Below, in pieces: positions 38,280-47,379 of a stretch of DNA of 62,050 nt (within the stretch, counting starts at the first letter, position 1; each line of letters opens with the position of its first letter). Position numbers and translations under genes: made by a program. This DNA comes from Streptomyces rhizoryzae (GTDB taxonomy: Bacteria > Actinomycetota > Actinomycetes > Streptomycetales > Streptomycetaceae), in the NCBI RefSeq assembly GCF_023155275.1, contig NZ_JALMUV010000047.1, positions 1 through 62,050 of the forward strand. Reading direction: 5' to 3'. The notes under the pieces were generated by a model. It saw nothing but the letters and a program-made list of their open reading frames with translations, searched no databases and was not told where the DNA came from.

Positions 38280-39773
38280 GTGGGCGGCACTGGCGGCACC
38301 GCCGGGTCGGGCGGCACGGGCGGCACCGAAGCCGCCAAGCGCCCCAACGCGCAGCTGGGCTCGTGGTTCCTGCGCAGCGGCTGGTCCAAGGGCGAGCTGG
38401 CCCGGCAGGTCAACCGCCGCGCGCGCCAGATGGGCGCCCACCACATCAGCACCGACACCTCCCGCGTGCGCCGCTGGCTGGACGGCGAGCAGCCCCGGGA
38501 GCCGATCCCGCGGATCCTCTCCGAGCTCTTCTCCGAACGCTTCGGCTGCGTGGTCGGCGTCGAGGAGCTGGGCCTGCGCACCGCCCACCGGTCCCCGTCC
38601 GTCTCCGGCGTCGACCTGCCCTGGGCCGGCCCCCAGACGGTCAGCCTGATCAGCGAGTTCACCCGCAGCGACCTGATGCTGGCGCGCCGCGGCTTCCTGG
38701 GCACCTCGCTCGCCCTGGCCGCCGGCCCCCCCCTCATCGAGCCGATGCAGCGCTGGCTGGTGCCGGTGCCGGCCGGGTCCGGCGACCTTCCCGCGCAGTC
38801 CGACCGGACCCGCCGCCCGGCCCGGCTGTCCCGCCCCGAGCTGGAGCTGCTGGAGGCGACCACCGCGATGTTCCGGCAGTGGGACGCGCAGTGCGGCGGC
38901 GGGCTGCGGCGCAAGGCGGTGGTCGGCCAGCTCCACGAGGTCACCGACCTCCTCCAGGAGCCGCAGCCGCCGGAGGTGTCCCGGCGGCTGTTCAAGGTCG
39001 CCGCCGAACTCGCCGAACTCGCCGGCTGGATGAGCTACGACATCGGCCTCCAGCCCACCGCCCAGAAGTACTTCGTGCTCGCCCTGCACGCCTCCAAGGA
39101 GGCCGGCGACCGCCCGCTCGGCTCGTACATCCTCTCCAGCATGAGCCGGCAGATGATCCACCTCGGCCGGCCCGACGACGCGCTGGAGCTGATCCACCTC
39201 GCCCAGTACGGCAGTCGGGAGACCGCCACCCCCCGCACCCAGGCGATGCTGTACGCGATGGAGGCCCGCGCGTACGCCGGGATGGGCCAGCCCAGCAAGG
39301 TCAAGCGGGCGGTCCGGATGGCCGAGGACACCTTCTCCGACATCTCCCCGGGCGAGCCGGAACCGGACTGGATCCGCTTCTTCTCCGAGGCCGAGCTCAA
39401 CGCCGAGAACGCCCATTCCTACCGCGACCTCGCCTACGTGGCCGGCCGCAGCCCCACGTACGCCTCGCTCGCCGAACCGGCCATGCGGCGCGCCGTCGAG
39501 CTGTTCGGCCAGGACCCCGAGCACCAGCGCTCCTACGCCCTCAACCTCATCGGCATGGCCACCGTCCACCTCCTCCAGAAGGACCCCGAGGCGTGCGCCG
39601 CGATGGCCCGGCAGGCCATCCCGTTCGCCCGCCAGGTCCGCTCCGAACGGGTCAACAACCGGCTGCGCAAGACGGTGGACACCGCGGTCCGGGAATACGG
39701 CACGGTCAGCGAGGTCATCCGGCTCGGCGACGAGCTGTCCCGGCAGCTCCCGGAGACCGTGGCGGCGGTCTGA
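38280..39773 (+). CDS. nsdA: NsdA, TPR-like negative regulator of sporulation and antibiotic production
   Basis: A 497-residue regulator. After a Gly/Thr-rich start, residues 25-110 hold the conserved L-G-S-W-F-L-R-S-G-W-S-K-G-E-L-A-R-Q-V helix-turn-helix-like segment and R-V-R-R-W-L-D-G-E-Q-P. The C-terminal 300 residues are helical TPR-like repeats. In S. coelicolor, loss of nsdA raises antibiotic output and sporulation. GTG at 38280, with GGGGG seven bases before, gives the known length; GTG at 38235 or 38151 would extend it. A GC hairpin is absent downstream; amtB has its own regulatory region. Confidence 0.9.
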   Translation: MGGTGGTAGSGGTGGTEAAKRPNAQLGSWFLRSGWSKGELARQVNRRARQMGAHHISTDTSRVRRWLDGEQPREPIPRILSELFSERFGCVVGVEELGLRTAHRSPSVSGVDLPWAGPQTVSLISEFTRSDLMLARRGFLGTSLALAAGPPLIEPMQRWLVPVPAGSGDLPAQSDRTRRPARLSRPELELLEATTAMFRQWDAQCGGGLRRKAVVGQLHEVTDLLQEPQPPEVSRRLFKVAAELAELAGWMSYDIGLQPTAQKYFVLALHASKEAGDRPLGSYILSSMSRQMIHLGRPDDALELIHLAQYGSRETATPRTQAMLYAMEARAYAGMGQPSKVKRAVRMAEDTFSDISPGEPEPDWIRFFSEAELNAENAHSYRDLAYVAGRSPTYASLAEPAMRRAVELFGQDPEHQRSYALNLIGMATVHLLQKDPEACAAMARQAIPFARQVRSERVNNRLRKTVDTAVREYGTVSEVIRLGDELSRQLPETVAAV

Positions 39774-39831
39774 CCGGCCCCGCCGCGGCCGCGGCTCCGG
39801 CCGCCCGGCGCCCCCGGCCGTTCACCGGGGC

Positions 39832-39867
39832 GTAACACGCGCGACGGCTTCGTCACCCCGGTGAAAC
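39832..39867 (+). promoter_or_regulatory. GlnR-type box before amtB
   Basis: GTCAC at 39852-39856, six bases, then GAAAC at 39863-39867 matches the gTnAc-n6-GaAAc GlnR consensus perfectly. A second GTAAC at 39832-39836 lies 20 bases upstream, two short of the usual 22-base phase, with a degenerate partner. In Streptomyces, GlnR activates amtB-glnK-glnD under nitrogen limitation, so function and place agree. Confidence 0.75.
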
Positions 39868-39964
39868 ACCGGCAAGGTTTGGCCGAAACGGCGCCGCGAC
39901 ACCCTCTTCGCGAAGCCGGCCCACCCACACCCGCACGGGCCGCATCGACGACGAGGAGACGCCG

Positions 39965-41314
39965 ATGCCCCCAGGCATCCTTCCGCTCGCAGACGGCCTC
40001 GCGGCGAAGGCCACCCTCAGCCCCGCCAACACCGGGTTCCTGCTGATCTGCTCCGCCCTGGTGATGCTCATGACGCCCGGCCTGGCGTTCTTCTACGGCG
40101 GCATGGTCCGGGTCAAGAGCGTCCTGAACATGCTGATGATGAGCTTCATCAGCCTGGGCATCGTCACCGTCCTGTGGGTGCTCTACGGCTTCGGGCTCGC
40201 CTTCGGCACCGACACCGGCGGCGTCATCGGCTGGAACGGCGACTTCGCCGGCCTCGGCCACATCGGCCTGACCCAGCTGTGGGGCACCTCCACCGTCCCC
40301 GTCTACGTCTTCGCCGTCTTCCAGCTGATGTTCGCGGTGATCACCCCCGCCCTGATCAGCGGCGCCCTCGCCGACCGGGTGAAATTCACCGCCTGGGCGC
40401 TGTTCGTCGCCCTGTGGGTCACCGCCGTCTACTTCCCCGTCGCCCACTGGGTGTGGGCCGACGGCGGCTGGCTCTACAAACTGGGCGTGATCGACTTCGC
40501 CGGCGGCACCGCCGTCCACATCAACGCCGGCGCCGCGGCCCTGGGCGTGCTCCTCGTCGCCGGCAAGCGGATCGGCTTCAGGAAGGACCCGATGCGGCCG
40601 CACAGCCTGCCGCTGGTGATGCTCGGCGCCGGACTGCTGTGGTTCGGCTGGTTCGGCTTCAACGCCGGCTCCTGGCTCAACAACGACGACGGCGTCGCCG
40701 CGGTCGCGTTCGTCAACACCCAGGTCGCCACCGCCGCCGCGATGCTCGGCTGGCTCGCCTACGAAAAGCTCCGGCACGGCTCGTTCACCACCCTCGGCGC
40801 GGCCTCCGGCGCGGTCGCCGGCCTCGTCGCCATCACCCCCGCCTGCGGCGCGGTCAGCCCGCTGGGCGCCCTCGCCACCGGCGCGATCGCCGGCGTGCTG
40901 TGCGCCATGGCCGTCGGCCTGAAGTATCGGTTCGGCTACGACGACTCCCTCGACGTCATCGGCGTCCACCTCGTCGGCGGGATCGCCGGCTCGCTGCTCA
41001 TCGGACTCTTCGCCACCGGCGGTGTGCAGAGCCGCGCCAAGGGCCTCTTCTACGGGGGCGGCTTCGAGCAGCTCGGCAAACAGGCCGTCGGCGTGGTCTG
41101 CGTCCTCCTCTACTCGCTGGCCGTCTCCTTCGTCCTTGCCAAGGCCATCGACCTGGTGATGGGCTTCCGGATCGGCGAGGACGAGGAGATCACCGGCGTC
41201 GACCAGGCCGCCCACGCCGAGACCGCATACGACTTCGCCGGCGCCGGCGGCGGCACCGCCGCCCGCCGCACCACGGCCCACGGCGAGACCCTGACCAGGA
41301 AGGTGGACGCGTGA
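39965..41314 (+). CDS. amtB: Ammonium transporter AmtB
   Basis: A 449-residue channel with about 11 membrane helices, assembling as a trimer to import ammonium. F-F-Y-G-G-M-V-R near residue 40 and D-F-A-G-G-T-A-V-H-I-N-A-G (containing the first pore His) are signatures, with the second His in D-V-I-G-V-H-L-V-G-G. GlnK binds its cytoplasmic face when nitrogen is plentiful. GAGGAG at 39953-39958 precedes the ATG. The stop overlaps the glnK start. Confidence 0.97.
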   Translation: MPPGILPLADGLAAKATLSPANTGFLLICSALVMLMTPGLAFFYGGMVRVKSVLNMLMMSFISLGIVTVLWVLYGFGLAFGTDTGGVIGWNGDFAGLGHIGLTQLWGTSTVPVYVFAVFQLMFAVITPALISGALADRVKFTAWALFVALWVTAVYFPVAHWVWADGGWLYKLGVIDFAGGTAVHINAGAAALGVLLVAGKRIGFRKDPMRPHSLPLVMLGAGLLWFGWFGFNAGSWLNNDDGVAAVAFVNTQVATAAAMLGWLAYEKLRHGSFTTLGAASGAVAGLVAITPACGAVSPLGALATGAIAGVLCAMAVGLKYRFGYDDSLDVIGVHLVGGIAGSLLIGLFATGGVQSRAKGLFYGGGFEQLGKQAVGVVCVLLYSLAVSFVLAKAIDLVMGFRIGEDEEITGVDQAAHAETAYDFAGAGGGTAARRTTAHGETLTRKVDA

Positions 41315-41649
41315 AGCTCATCACGGCAGTCATCAAGCCGCACCGGCTCGACGAGGTGAAGGAGGCCCTCCAGGCGTTCGGCGTGCACGGCCTGACCGTC
41401 ACCGAGGCCAGCGGCTACGGACGGCAGCGCGGCCACACCGAGGTCTACCGGGGCGCCGAGTACACCGTCGACCTGGTGCCCAAGATCCGCATCGAGGTCC
41501 TCGTCGAGGACGCCGACGCCGAGGAACTGGTCGACGTCGTGGTCCGGGCCGCCCGCACCGGCAAGATCGGCGACGGGAAGGTGTGGAGCGTCCCCGTCGA
41601 GGACGCCGTACGGGTGCGCACCGGGGAGCGCGGCCCCGACGCGCTGTGA
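41311..41649 (+). CDS. glnK: PII signal protein GlnK
   Basis: A 112-residue trimeric PII protein sensing 2-oxoglutarate and ATP/ADP and gating AmtB. M-K-L-I-T-A-V-I-K-P is the start, Y51 in the T-loop (G-A-E-Y-T-V-D) is the modification site, adenylylated rather than uridylylated in Streptomyces, and T-G-K-I-G-D-G-K is the B-loop. GTG at 41311 overlaps the amtB stop by four bases. glnD follows 58 bases later. Confidence 0.97.
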   Translation: MKLITAVIKPHRLDEVKEALQAFGVHGLTVTEASGYGRQRGHTEVYRGAEYTVDLVPKIRIEVLVEDADAEELVDVVVRAARTGKIGDGKVWSVPVEDAVRVRTGERGPDAL

Positions 41650-41707
41650 GCCGCCGGCCGCCGCGGGGGAGCGCGGCGGCCCCGACACCACCCCAGGAGA
41701 GCCGGAG

Positions 41708-44221
41708 TTGACCGAGCACCCCGCCGCCCCGGGCGGCTACCCCGCCGCCCCGGGCGGCTACCCCGCCGCCCGGCAGCGGCTCCTCGACGACGCCCACCTC
41801 ACCGGAGCCGGCCGCCGCGCCGCCCTGGCCCGCCTCACCGACGACTGGCTCGCCGCCCTGCTGGCGGAGGCGGCCGGGACCGCCGGCGGCACCGCACTGG
41901 TCGCCGTCGGCGGCTACGGCCGCGGCGAACTCTCCCCCCGCAGCGACCTCGACCTCCTCCTGCTGCACGACGGCCGCGCCGCCCCCGGCGGGCTGGCCGC
42001 GCTCGCCGACCGCCTCTGGTACCCCGTCTGGGACCTCGGCCTGGCCCTCGACCACGCCGTCCGCACCCCCGCCGAGGCCCGCCGCGCCGCCCGCGACGAC
42101 CTCAGGGTGCAGCTCGGCCTGCTCGACGCCCGCCACCTCGCCGGCGACCCCGCGCTGACCGAGCGGGTCCGCACCGCCGCCTACGCCGACTGGCGGGAGA
42201 GCGCCCCCCGGCGGCTGCCCGAACTCCGCGCCCTGTGCCAGGAGCGCGCCGCCCGCCACGGCGAACTCCGCCACCTCCTCGAACCCGACCTCAAGGAGGC
42301 GCACGGCGGCCTGCGCGACGCCACCGCCCTGCGGGCCGTCGCCGCCTCCTGGCTCGCCGACGCCCCCCGCGGCGGACTGGAGGCCGCCCGCACCGCCCTC
42401 CTGGACACCCGCGACGCCCTCCACCTCACCACCGGGCGCGCCACCGACCGGCTCTCCCTCCAGGAGCAGGACCAGGTCGCCGGCGCCCTCGGCCTGCCCG
42501 GCGCGGACGCCCTGCTCCGCCGCACCTACGAATCCGCCCGCACCATCGCCTACGCCGCCGACGTCACCTGGCGCGAGGTCGGGCGGGTGCTGCGCGCCCG
42601 GTCCGTCCGGCCGGCGCTGCGCGGCCTGCTGCCCGGCCGCACCGCCGGCCGCGCCGAACGCTCCCCGCTCGCCGACGGCGTCGTCGAACTCGACGGCGAG
42701 GCGGTGCTGGCCCGCACCGCCCGCCCCGAACGCGATCCCGCCCTGGTCCTGCGCGCCGCGGCCGCCGCCGCCCGGGCCGGGCTGCCGCTCGCCACCGCCG
42801 CCGTCCGCCGCTGCGCCGCCGCGCTCACCGCCCGGCCGCTGCCGGTCCCCTGGCCCGCCGAGGCCAGGGAAGCGCTGATCACCCTCCTGGGCGCCGGCCC
42901 GCCCACGGTGCCCGTGTGGGAGGCCCTGGAGGCCGAGGGCGTCCTCACCCGGCTGCTGCCCGACTGGGAACACGTCCGCTGCCGCCCGCAGCGCAACCCC
43001 GTCCACACCTGGACCGTCGACCGCCACCTGGTCGAGACCGCCGTCCGGGCCGCCGCACTGGCCCGCCGCGTCCACCGCCCCGACCTCCTCCTGATCGCCG
43101 CGCTGCTGCACGACATCGGCAAGGGCCGGCCCGGCGACCACGCCGAGACCGGCCGGACCATCGCCCGCCACACCGCCGCCCGGCTCGGCTTCGGCCCCGG
43201 CGACACCGAGGTGATCGCCACCCTCGTCCGGCACCACCTGCTGCTCGTCGAGACCGCCACCCGCCGCGACCTGGACGACCCGGAGACCGTCGGCGCGGTC
43301 GCCGCCGCCGTCGGCACCACCGGCACCCTGGAGCTGCTGCACGCCCTCACCGAGGCCGACGCGCTGGCCACCGGGCCCGCCGCCTGGAGCTCCTGGCGCG
43401 CCGGGCTGGTCGCCGGCCTGGTCCGCCGGGTCGCCGACCGCCTCGCCGGGGAGCCCGCGCCCGACCCGCGCGAGGCCGGCGCGCCCACCGCCGCGCAGGA
43501 ACGCCTGGCCGCCGAGGCCGCCCGCACCGGCGGCCCGGTCCTGGCCCTCCGCCCCCGCCCCGACGGCGCCCCGACCGCCGCCGCGCACCCGGACGGCCCC
43601 CCTCCGGCGGACGGCACCGCCCACGACGGCACCGCCCGGGACTGCGCCGCCCCGGAACCCGTCGGCGTGGAACTCCTCGTCGCCGTCCCGGACCGGCCCG
43701 GCGTGCTCCCCGCCACCGCCGGCGTCCTCGCCCTGCACCGCCTGACCGTCCGCTCCGCCGACCTGCGCACCCTCGACGCGCCCGGCGCGGGCCCGGTCCT
43801 GGTGCTGAGCTGGCGGGTCGCCGCCGAGTACGGCTCGCTGCCCGAGGCCGGCCGGCTCCGCGCCGACCTGGTCCGCACCCTCGATCGCACCCTCGACGTC
43901 GAAGCCCGCCTCGCCGAACGCGAACGCGCCTACGCCCGCCGCTCCCGCGCCGCCCCGCCCGCGCCGCCCCGCGTCACGATCGCCGCCGGCGGCTCCCGCA
44001 CCGCCACCGTCCTGGAGGTCCGCGCCCAGGACGCGCACGGCCTGCTGCACCGCATCGGACGCGCCCTGGACGCCGCCGGCGTCCGGGTCCGCAGCGCCCA
44101 CATCTCCACCCTGGGCGGGCACGCGGTGGACGCCTTCTACGTCACCGGCCCGGACGGCGCGCCCCTGCCGGCAGCGGCCGCCCGGGAGCTCGCCGCACGT
44201 ATCGAGGCGGCACTGCGGTAG
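41708..44221 (+). CDS. glnD: PII nucleotidyltransferase GlnD
   Basis: An 837-residue enzyme that modifies and demodifies GlnK. The nucleotidyltransferase domain has G-G-Y-G-R-G-E-L and D-L-D-L-L-L near residues 65-85. A central HD domain has L-L-H-D-I-G-K-G near 466. Two ACT domains close the protein (about 655-735 and 760-837). In actinomycetes it adenylylates PII. The start is TTG at 41708. The N-terminal residues A-P-G-G-Y-P-A are repeated because of a 21-bp DNA repeat. Third gene of the nitrogen operon. Confidence 0.95.
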   Translation: MTEHPAAPGGYPAAPGGYPAARQRLLDDAHLTGAGRRAALARLTDDWLAALLAEAAGTAGGTALVAVGGYGRGELSPRSDLDLLLLHDGRAAPGGLAALADRLWYPVWDLGLALDHAVRTPAEARRAARDDLRVQLGLLDARHLAGDPALTERVRTAAYADWRESAPRRLPELRALCQERAARHGELRHLLEPDLKEAHGGLRDATALRAVAASWLADAPRGGLEAARTALLDTRDALHLTTGRATDRLSLQEQDQVAGALGLPGADALLRRTYESARTIAYAADVTWREVGRVLRARSVRPALRGLLPGRTAGRAERSPLADGVVELDGEAVLARTARPERDPALVLRAAAAAARAGLPLATAAVRRCAAALTARPLPVPWPAEAREALITLLGAGPPTVPVWEALEAEGVLTRLLPDWEHVRCRPQRNPVHTWTVDRHLVETAVRAAALARRVHRPDLLLIAALLHDIGKGRPGDHAETGRTIARHTAARLGFGPGDTEVIATLVRHHLLLVETATRRDLDDPETVGAVAAAVGTTGTLELLHALTEADALATGPAAWSSWRAGLVAGLVRRVADRLAGEPAPDPREAGAPTAAQERLAAEAARTGGPVLALRPRPDGAPTAAAHPDGPPPADGTAHDGTARDCAAPEPVGVELLVAVPDRPGVLPATAGVLALHRLTVRSADLRTLDAPGAGPVLVLSWRVAAEYGSLPEAGRLRADLVRTLDRTLDVEARLAERERAYARRSRAAPPAPPRVTIAAGGSRTATVLEVRAQDAHGLLHRIGRALDAAGVRVRSAHISTLGGHAVDAFYVTGPDGAPLPAAAARELAARIEAALR
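41719..41771 (+). repeat. 21-bp tandem repeat at the glnD 5' end
   Basis: Two and a half head-to-tail copies of a 21-bp unit (41720-41740, 41741-41761, partial to 41771), in frame, encoding the repeated peptide PAAPGGY. It lies before the first conserved domain, so copy-number change would be tolerated. Confidence 0.8.
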
Positions 44222-44308
44222 CGGCCCACGGCCGGTCCGCTTGCGCGGGCGGATACCCTAGAAGCCGACTGGACCGTAAGCCCCCGACCCCGAGGATCGA
44301 CGACCGCC

Positions 44309-45856
44309 GTGTTCGATACGCTTTCCGACCGCTTGGCGAGTACTTTCAAAAACCTCCGGGGCAAGGGCCGCCTGAGCGAGGCGGACATCGACGCCACCGC
44401 GCGCGAGATCCGCATCGCCCTGCTGGAAGCCGATGTCGCGCTGCCGGTCGTCCGGGCCTTCATCAAGCAGGTCAAGGAGCGCGCCCTGGGCTCCGAGGTC
44501 AGCCAGGCGCTGAACCCGGCCCAGCAGGTCATCAAGATCGTCAACGACGAGCTCATCGGCATCCTCGGCGGTGAGACCCGGCGCCTCCGCTTCGCCAAGC
44601 AGCCGCCGACGGTGATCATGCTCGCCGGCCTCCAGGGCGCCGGTAAGACCACCCTCGCCGGCAAGCTCGGCCGCTGGCTCAAGGGCCAGGGCCACGCCCC
44701 GCTGCTGGTCGCCTGCGACCTCCAGCGCCCCAACGCCGTCAACCAGCTCCAGGTCGTCTCCGAGCGCGCCGGCGTCGCCTTCTACGGCCCCGAGCCCGGC
44801 AACGGCGTCGGCGACCCCGTCCAGGTCGCCAAGGACTCCGTCGAGTACGCGCGCACCAAGCAGTACGACGTCGTGATCGTCGACACCGCCGGCCGCCTCG
44901 GCATCGACGCCGAGATGATGCAGCAGGCCGCCGACATCCGCGACGCGGTCGGCCCGGACGAGGTCCTCTTCGTCGTCGACGCGATGATCGGCCAGGACGC
45001 GGTCAACACCGCCGAGGCGTTCCGCGACGGCGTCGGCTTCGACGGCGTGGTCCTCTCCAAGCTGGACGGCGACGCCCGCGGTGGTGCCGCGCTCTCCATC
45101 GCGCACGTCACCGGCAAGCAGATCATGTTCGCCTCCAACGGCGAGAAGCTGGACGACTTCGACGCGTTCCACCCGGACCGGATGGCGTCCCGCATCCTCG
45201 GCATGGGCGACATGCTCTCGCTCATCGAGAAGGCCGAGCAGACCTTCAGCCAGCAAGAGGCCGAGAAGATGGCGGCCAAGCTGGCGAAGGGCCCCAAGGA
45301 GTTCACCCTCGACGACTTCCTGGCCCAGATGGAGCAGGTCCGGAAGATGGGGTCGATCTCCAAGCTCCTCGGCATGCTGCCCGGCATGGCGCAGATGAAG
45401 GAGCAGATCAACAACCTCGACGAGCGCGAGGTCGACCGCACGGCCGCCATCATCAAGTCGATGACCCCGGCCGAGCGCCAGGACCCGACGATCATCAACG
45501 GCTCCCGCCGGGCCCGTATCGCCCGCGGTTCCGGTGTCGACGTCAGCATGGTCAAGAACCTCGTCGAGCGGTTCTTCGACGCCCGCAAGATGATGTCCCG
45601 GATGGCGCAGGGCGGCGGCCTGCCCGGGATGCCCGGCATCCCCGGGATGGGCGGCGGCGCAGCCCGCAAGAAGAAGCAGATCAAGCAGGCCAAGGGCAAG
45701 CGCAAGAGCGGCAACCCGATGAAGCGCAAGGCCGAGGAGGAGGCCGCCGCGGCGCGCCGCGAGGCCGCGGCCGGCAACGCCTTCGGCCTCCCGCAGGACG
45801 GCCAGGACCCGCAGAACTTCGAACTCCCCGAGGAATTCAAGAAGTTCATGGGCTGA
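44309..45856 (+). CDS. ffh: Signal recognition particle GTPase Ffh
   Basis: A 515-residue SRP54 homologue. The N domain comes first, then the G domain with G-L-Q-G-A-G-K-T near 107, D-T-A-G-R and T/S-K-L-D-G-D-A-R-G-G. From about 300 follows the methionine-rich M domain that binds 4.5S RNA and signal peptides, ending in a Gly/Met-rich finger, a Lys-rich segment and an acidic-hydrophobic tail. Together with FtsY it directs membrane proteins to the translocon. The start is GTG at 44309. Confidence 0.97.
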   Translation: MFDTLSDRLASTFKNLRGKGRLSEADIDATAREIRIALLEADVALPVVRAFIKQVKERALGSEVSQALNPAQQVIKIVNDELIGILGGETRRLRFAKQPPTVIMLAGLQGAGKTTLAGKLGRWLKGQGHAPLLVACDLQRPNAVNQLQVVSERAGVAFYGPEPGNGVGDPVQVAKDSVEYARTKQYDVVIVDTAGRLGIDAEMMQQAADIRDAVGPDEVLFVVDAMIGQDAVNTAEAFRDGVGFDGVVLSKLDGDARGGAALSIAHVTGKQIMFASNGEKLDDFDAFHPDRMASRILGMGDMLSLIEKAEQTFSQQEAEKMAAKLAKGPKEFTLDDFLAQMEQVRKMGSISKLLGMLPGMAQMKEQINNLDEREVDRTAAIIKSMTPAERQDPTIINGSRRARIARGSGVDVSMVKNLVERFFDARKMMSRMAQGGGLPGMPGIPGMGGGAARKKKQIKQAKGKRKSGNPMKRKAEEEAAAARREAAAGNAFGLPQDGQDPQNFELPEEFKKFMG

Positions 45857-45906
45857 CCGCGCCGCGCGCGGCGCCCCGACCGGCGCCCGCAGGGCCTCCG
45901 GTACCA

Positions 45907-45942
45907 CGAGCCCCCGGCCACCTCCCCGTGGCCGGGGGCTCG
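45907..45942. terminator. Terminator hairpin after ffh
   Basis: A perfect 15-bp stem (45907-45921 with 45928-45942) and six-base loop between ffh and the convergent methyltransferase gene. No long T tract. Confidence 0.75.
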
Positions 45943-45963
45943 CCCGTCGGGCCCCGCGGCCCG

Positions 45964-46821
45964 CTAGCGGGTCCGCGCGATCAGGTACCGGAAGACGTTC
46001 GGCATCCACACCGTCCCGTCCGGCCGCCGGTACGGATGCAGCGCCTCCGTCAGCTCCTTCTCCACCGGCCGCGCCCCGGCCACCTCCAGCGCCGCGTCGA
46101 ACAGGCCGGTCGACAGCATCCCGCGCACCGCGCTCGCCAGGTCCGCGTAGCCGAACGGGCAGGACACCCGACCCGACCCGTCGGGCCGCAGCCCCGCCCG
46201 CTCCGCCAGCTCCTCCAGATCGTCCCGGCCGGCCAGCCGCCACCCGCCGCCGAACCCGGCCGCGGGCTCGGCCAGCCGCTGCGCCACCCGCAGCACCCCG
46301 GTCGTCGCGCACCGCTCGACCGGGCCCCAGCCGCCCAGCACCACCGCGCTGCCGCGCTCGGCCAGCGCCGCCGCCGCGGTCAGCGACCCGGCCAGCTCCT
46401 CGGGGCCGCCGCCGCAGCCCACCGGATGGAACGCGGTCACCACGGTGAACGGGGTGTCCTCGGGCGCCGCGTCCGCCAGCCCGCCGCTGACCAGCCGGGT
46501 GACCTCCGGCATGCCGTCCGGGGTGAGCCGCTCGCGCGCCAGCTCCAGCCGGCACTCGTCCGCGTCCACCCCGCTGACCTGCGCCCCGCGGGCCGCCGCG
46601 AGCAGCAGCGCCAGCCCGGATCCGCAGCCCAGCGCCAGCAGGCGGGTGCCGGGCCCGACGCCCAGCCGGTCGTACGCGGCCTCGTAGAGGGGGACCAGCA
46701 TGCGCTCCTGGATCTCCGCCCAGTCGCGGGCGCGGGACCGGGCGCCGGCCGGTGCCGCCGGGCCCTCACCGCGCAGGGCCCCGGTGTTCGGAAGCTGGTG
46801 CCGCACGAGCGTGGGTGACAT
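45964..46821 (-). CDS. SAM-dependent methyltransferase, substrate unknown
   Basis: A 285-residue class I methyltransferase. L-L-A-L-G-C-G-S-G near residue 62 is the SAM loop and V-D-A-D the acidic residue of motif II. The N-terminal 30 residues are flexible. Nothing shows the substrate: the gene stands alone, convergent with ffh. AGGGGCG precedes the ATG at 46821. Similar to small-molecule methyltransferases (UbiE/type 11 class) in general form. Confidence 0.82.
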   Translation of the reverse strand: MSPTLVRHQLPNTGALRGEGPAAPAGARSRARDWAEIQERMLVPLYEAAYDRLGVGPGTRLLALGCGSGLALLLAAARGAQVSGVDADECRLELARERLTPDGMPEVTRLVSGGLADAAPEDTPFTVVTAFHPVGCGGGPEELAGSLTAAAALAERGSAVVLGGWGPVERCATTGVLRVAQRLAEPAAGFGGGWRLAGRDDLEELAERAGLRPDGSGRVSCPFGYADLASAVRGMLSTGLFDAALEVAGARPVEKELTEALHPYRRPDGTVWMPNVFRYLIARTR

Positions 46822-47379
46822 CGATAGCGCCCCTATTCGCCGAGAACCCGAAGCTGATCAGTACCGTCCGCCCCCGTGTTTCCGAGCGTTGTGCGCCCCC
46901 GCGAACCAGACAACTGCGCATCCGACCGGCCGTCCAGAGGGTGCGCCGGGGTTGGCTCCCGCGCGCCCCTGTGTGCGCCGGTCCGGGTGCTCCCGGAGGG
47001 CCGTTCCAGGGTGCCCCGGCCGGCCCCGTCCCGCCACGGCAGCGCGCGCCGCCGACCGCCCCCGCCCGCCCGGCCGGCGCGGTCCCGGTGCAGGCCGGCC
47101 GGTTGCCGTTCCCCTACGGTGGAAGGGCGGGGCCGGGTGCCCGAGCCGTTCCCTACCACCGGTAACATCGCCGCGCGCCCACTCCGGGCCTTCCGGCGGG
47201 ATTACGCCATGCGGCGTACGCGGGGGTACGTACCGGCTTGCCGCCCACGGGCGCCTTCTCCGCAGATCGACGCACCGCGCCCGGCGCACGCCCCCTGCCC
47301 GGAAACTGACCGGTACGTGCAAATTATTTGGGATGCCCCGGAATCGGAACACCGGGCGACTCCGGCTCGTTGTCACGAC
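46822..47379. other. 558-bp gene-free divergent region
   Basis: No convincing gene. Frames are open on both strands but lack ribosome sites or known domains. The first 50 bases hold the leader of the methyltransferase gene. The only AT-rich patch, 47305-47340, contains CTGACC and AAATTAT and is the best promoter area for the gene at 47380. Repeated GTACG words occur near 47215-47240. Confidence 0.5.

Noticed and set aside
46876..47379. Upstream extension of the HExxH protein by 168 codons.
   Set aside because: The added part has no conserved character and includes the only AT-rich promoter patch; GTG at 47380 gives a sensible protein.
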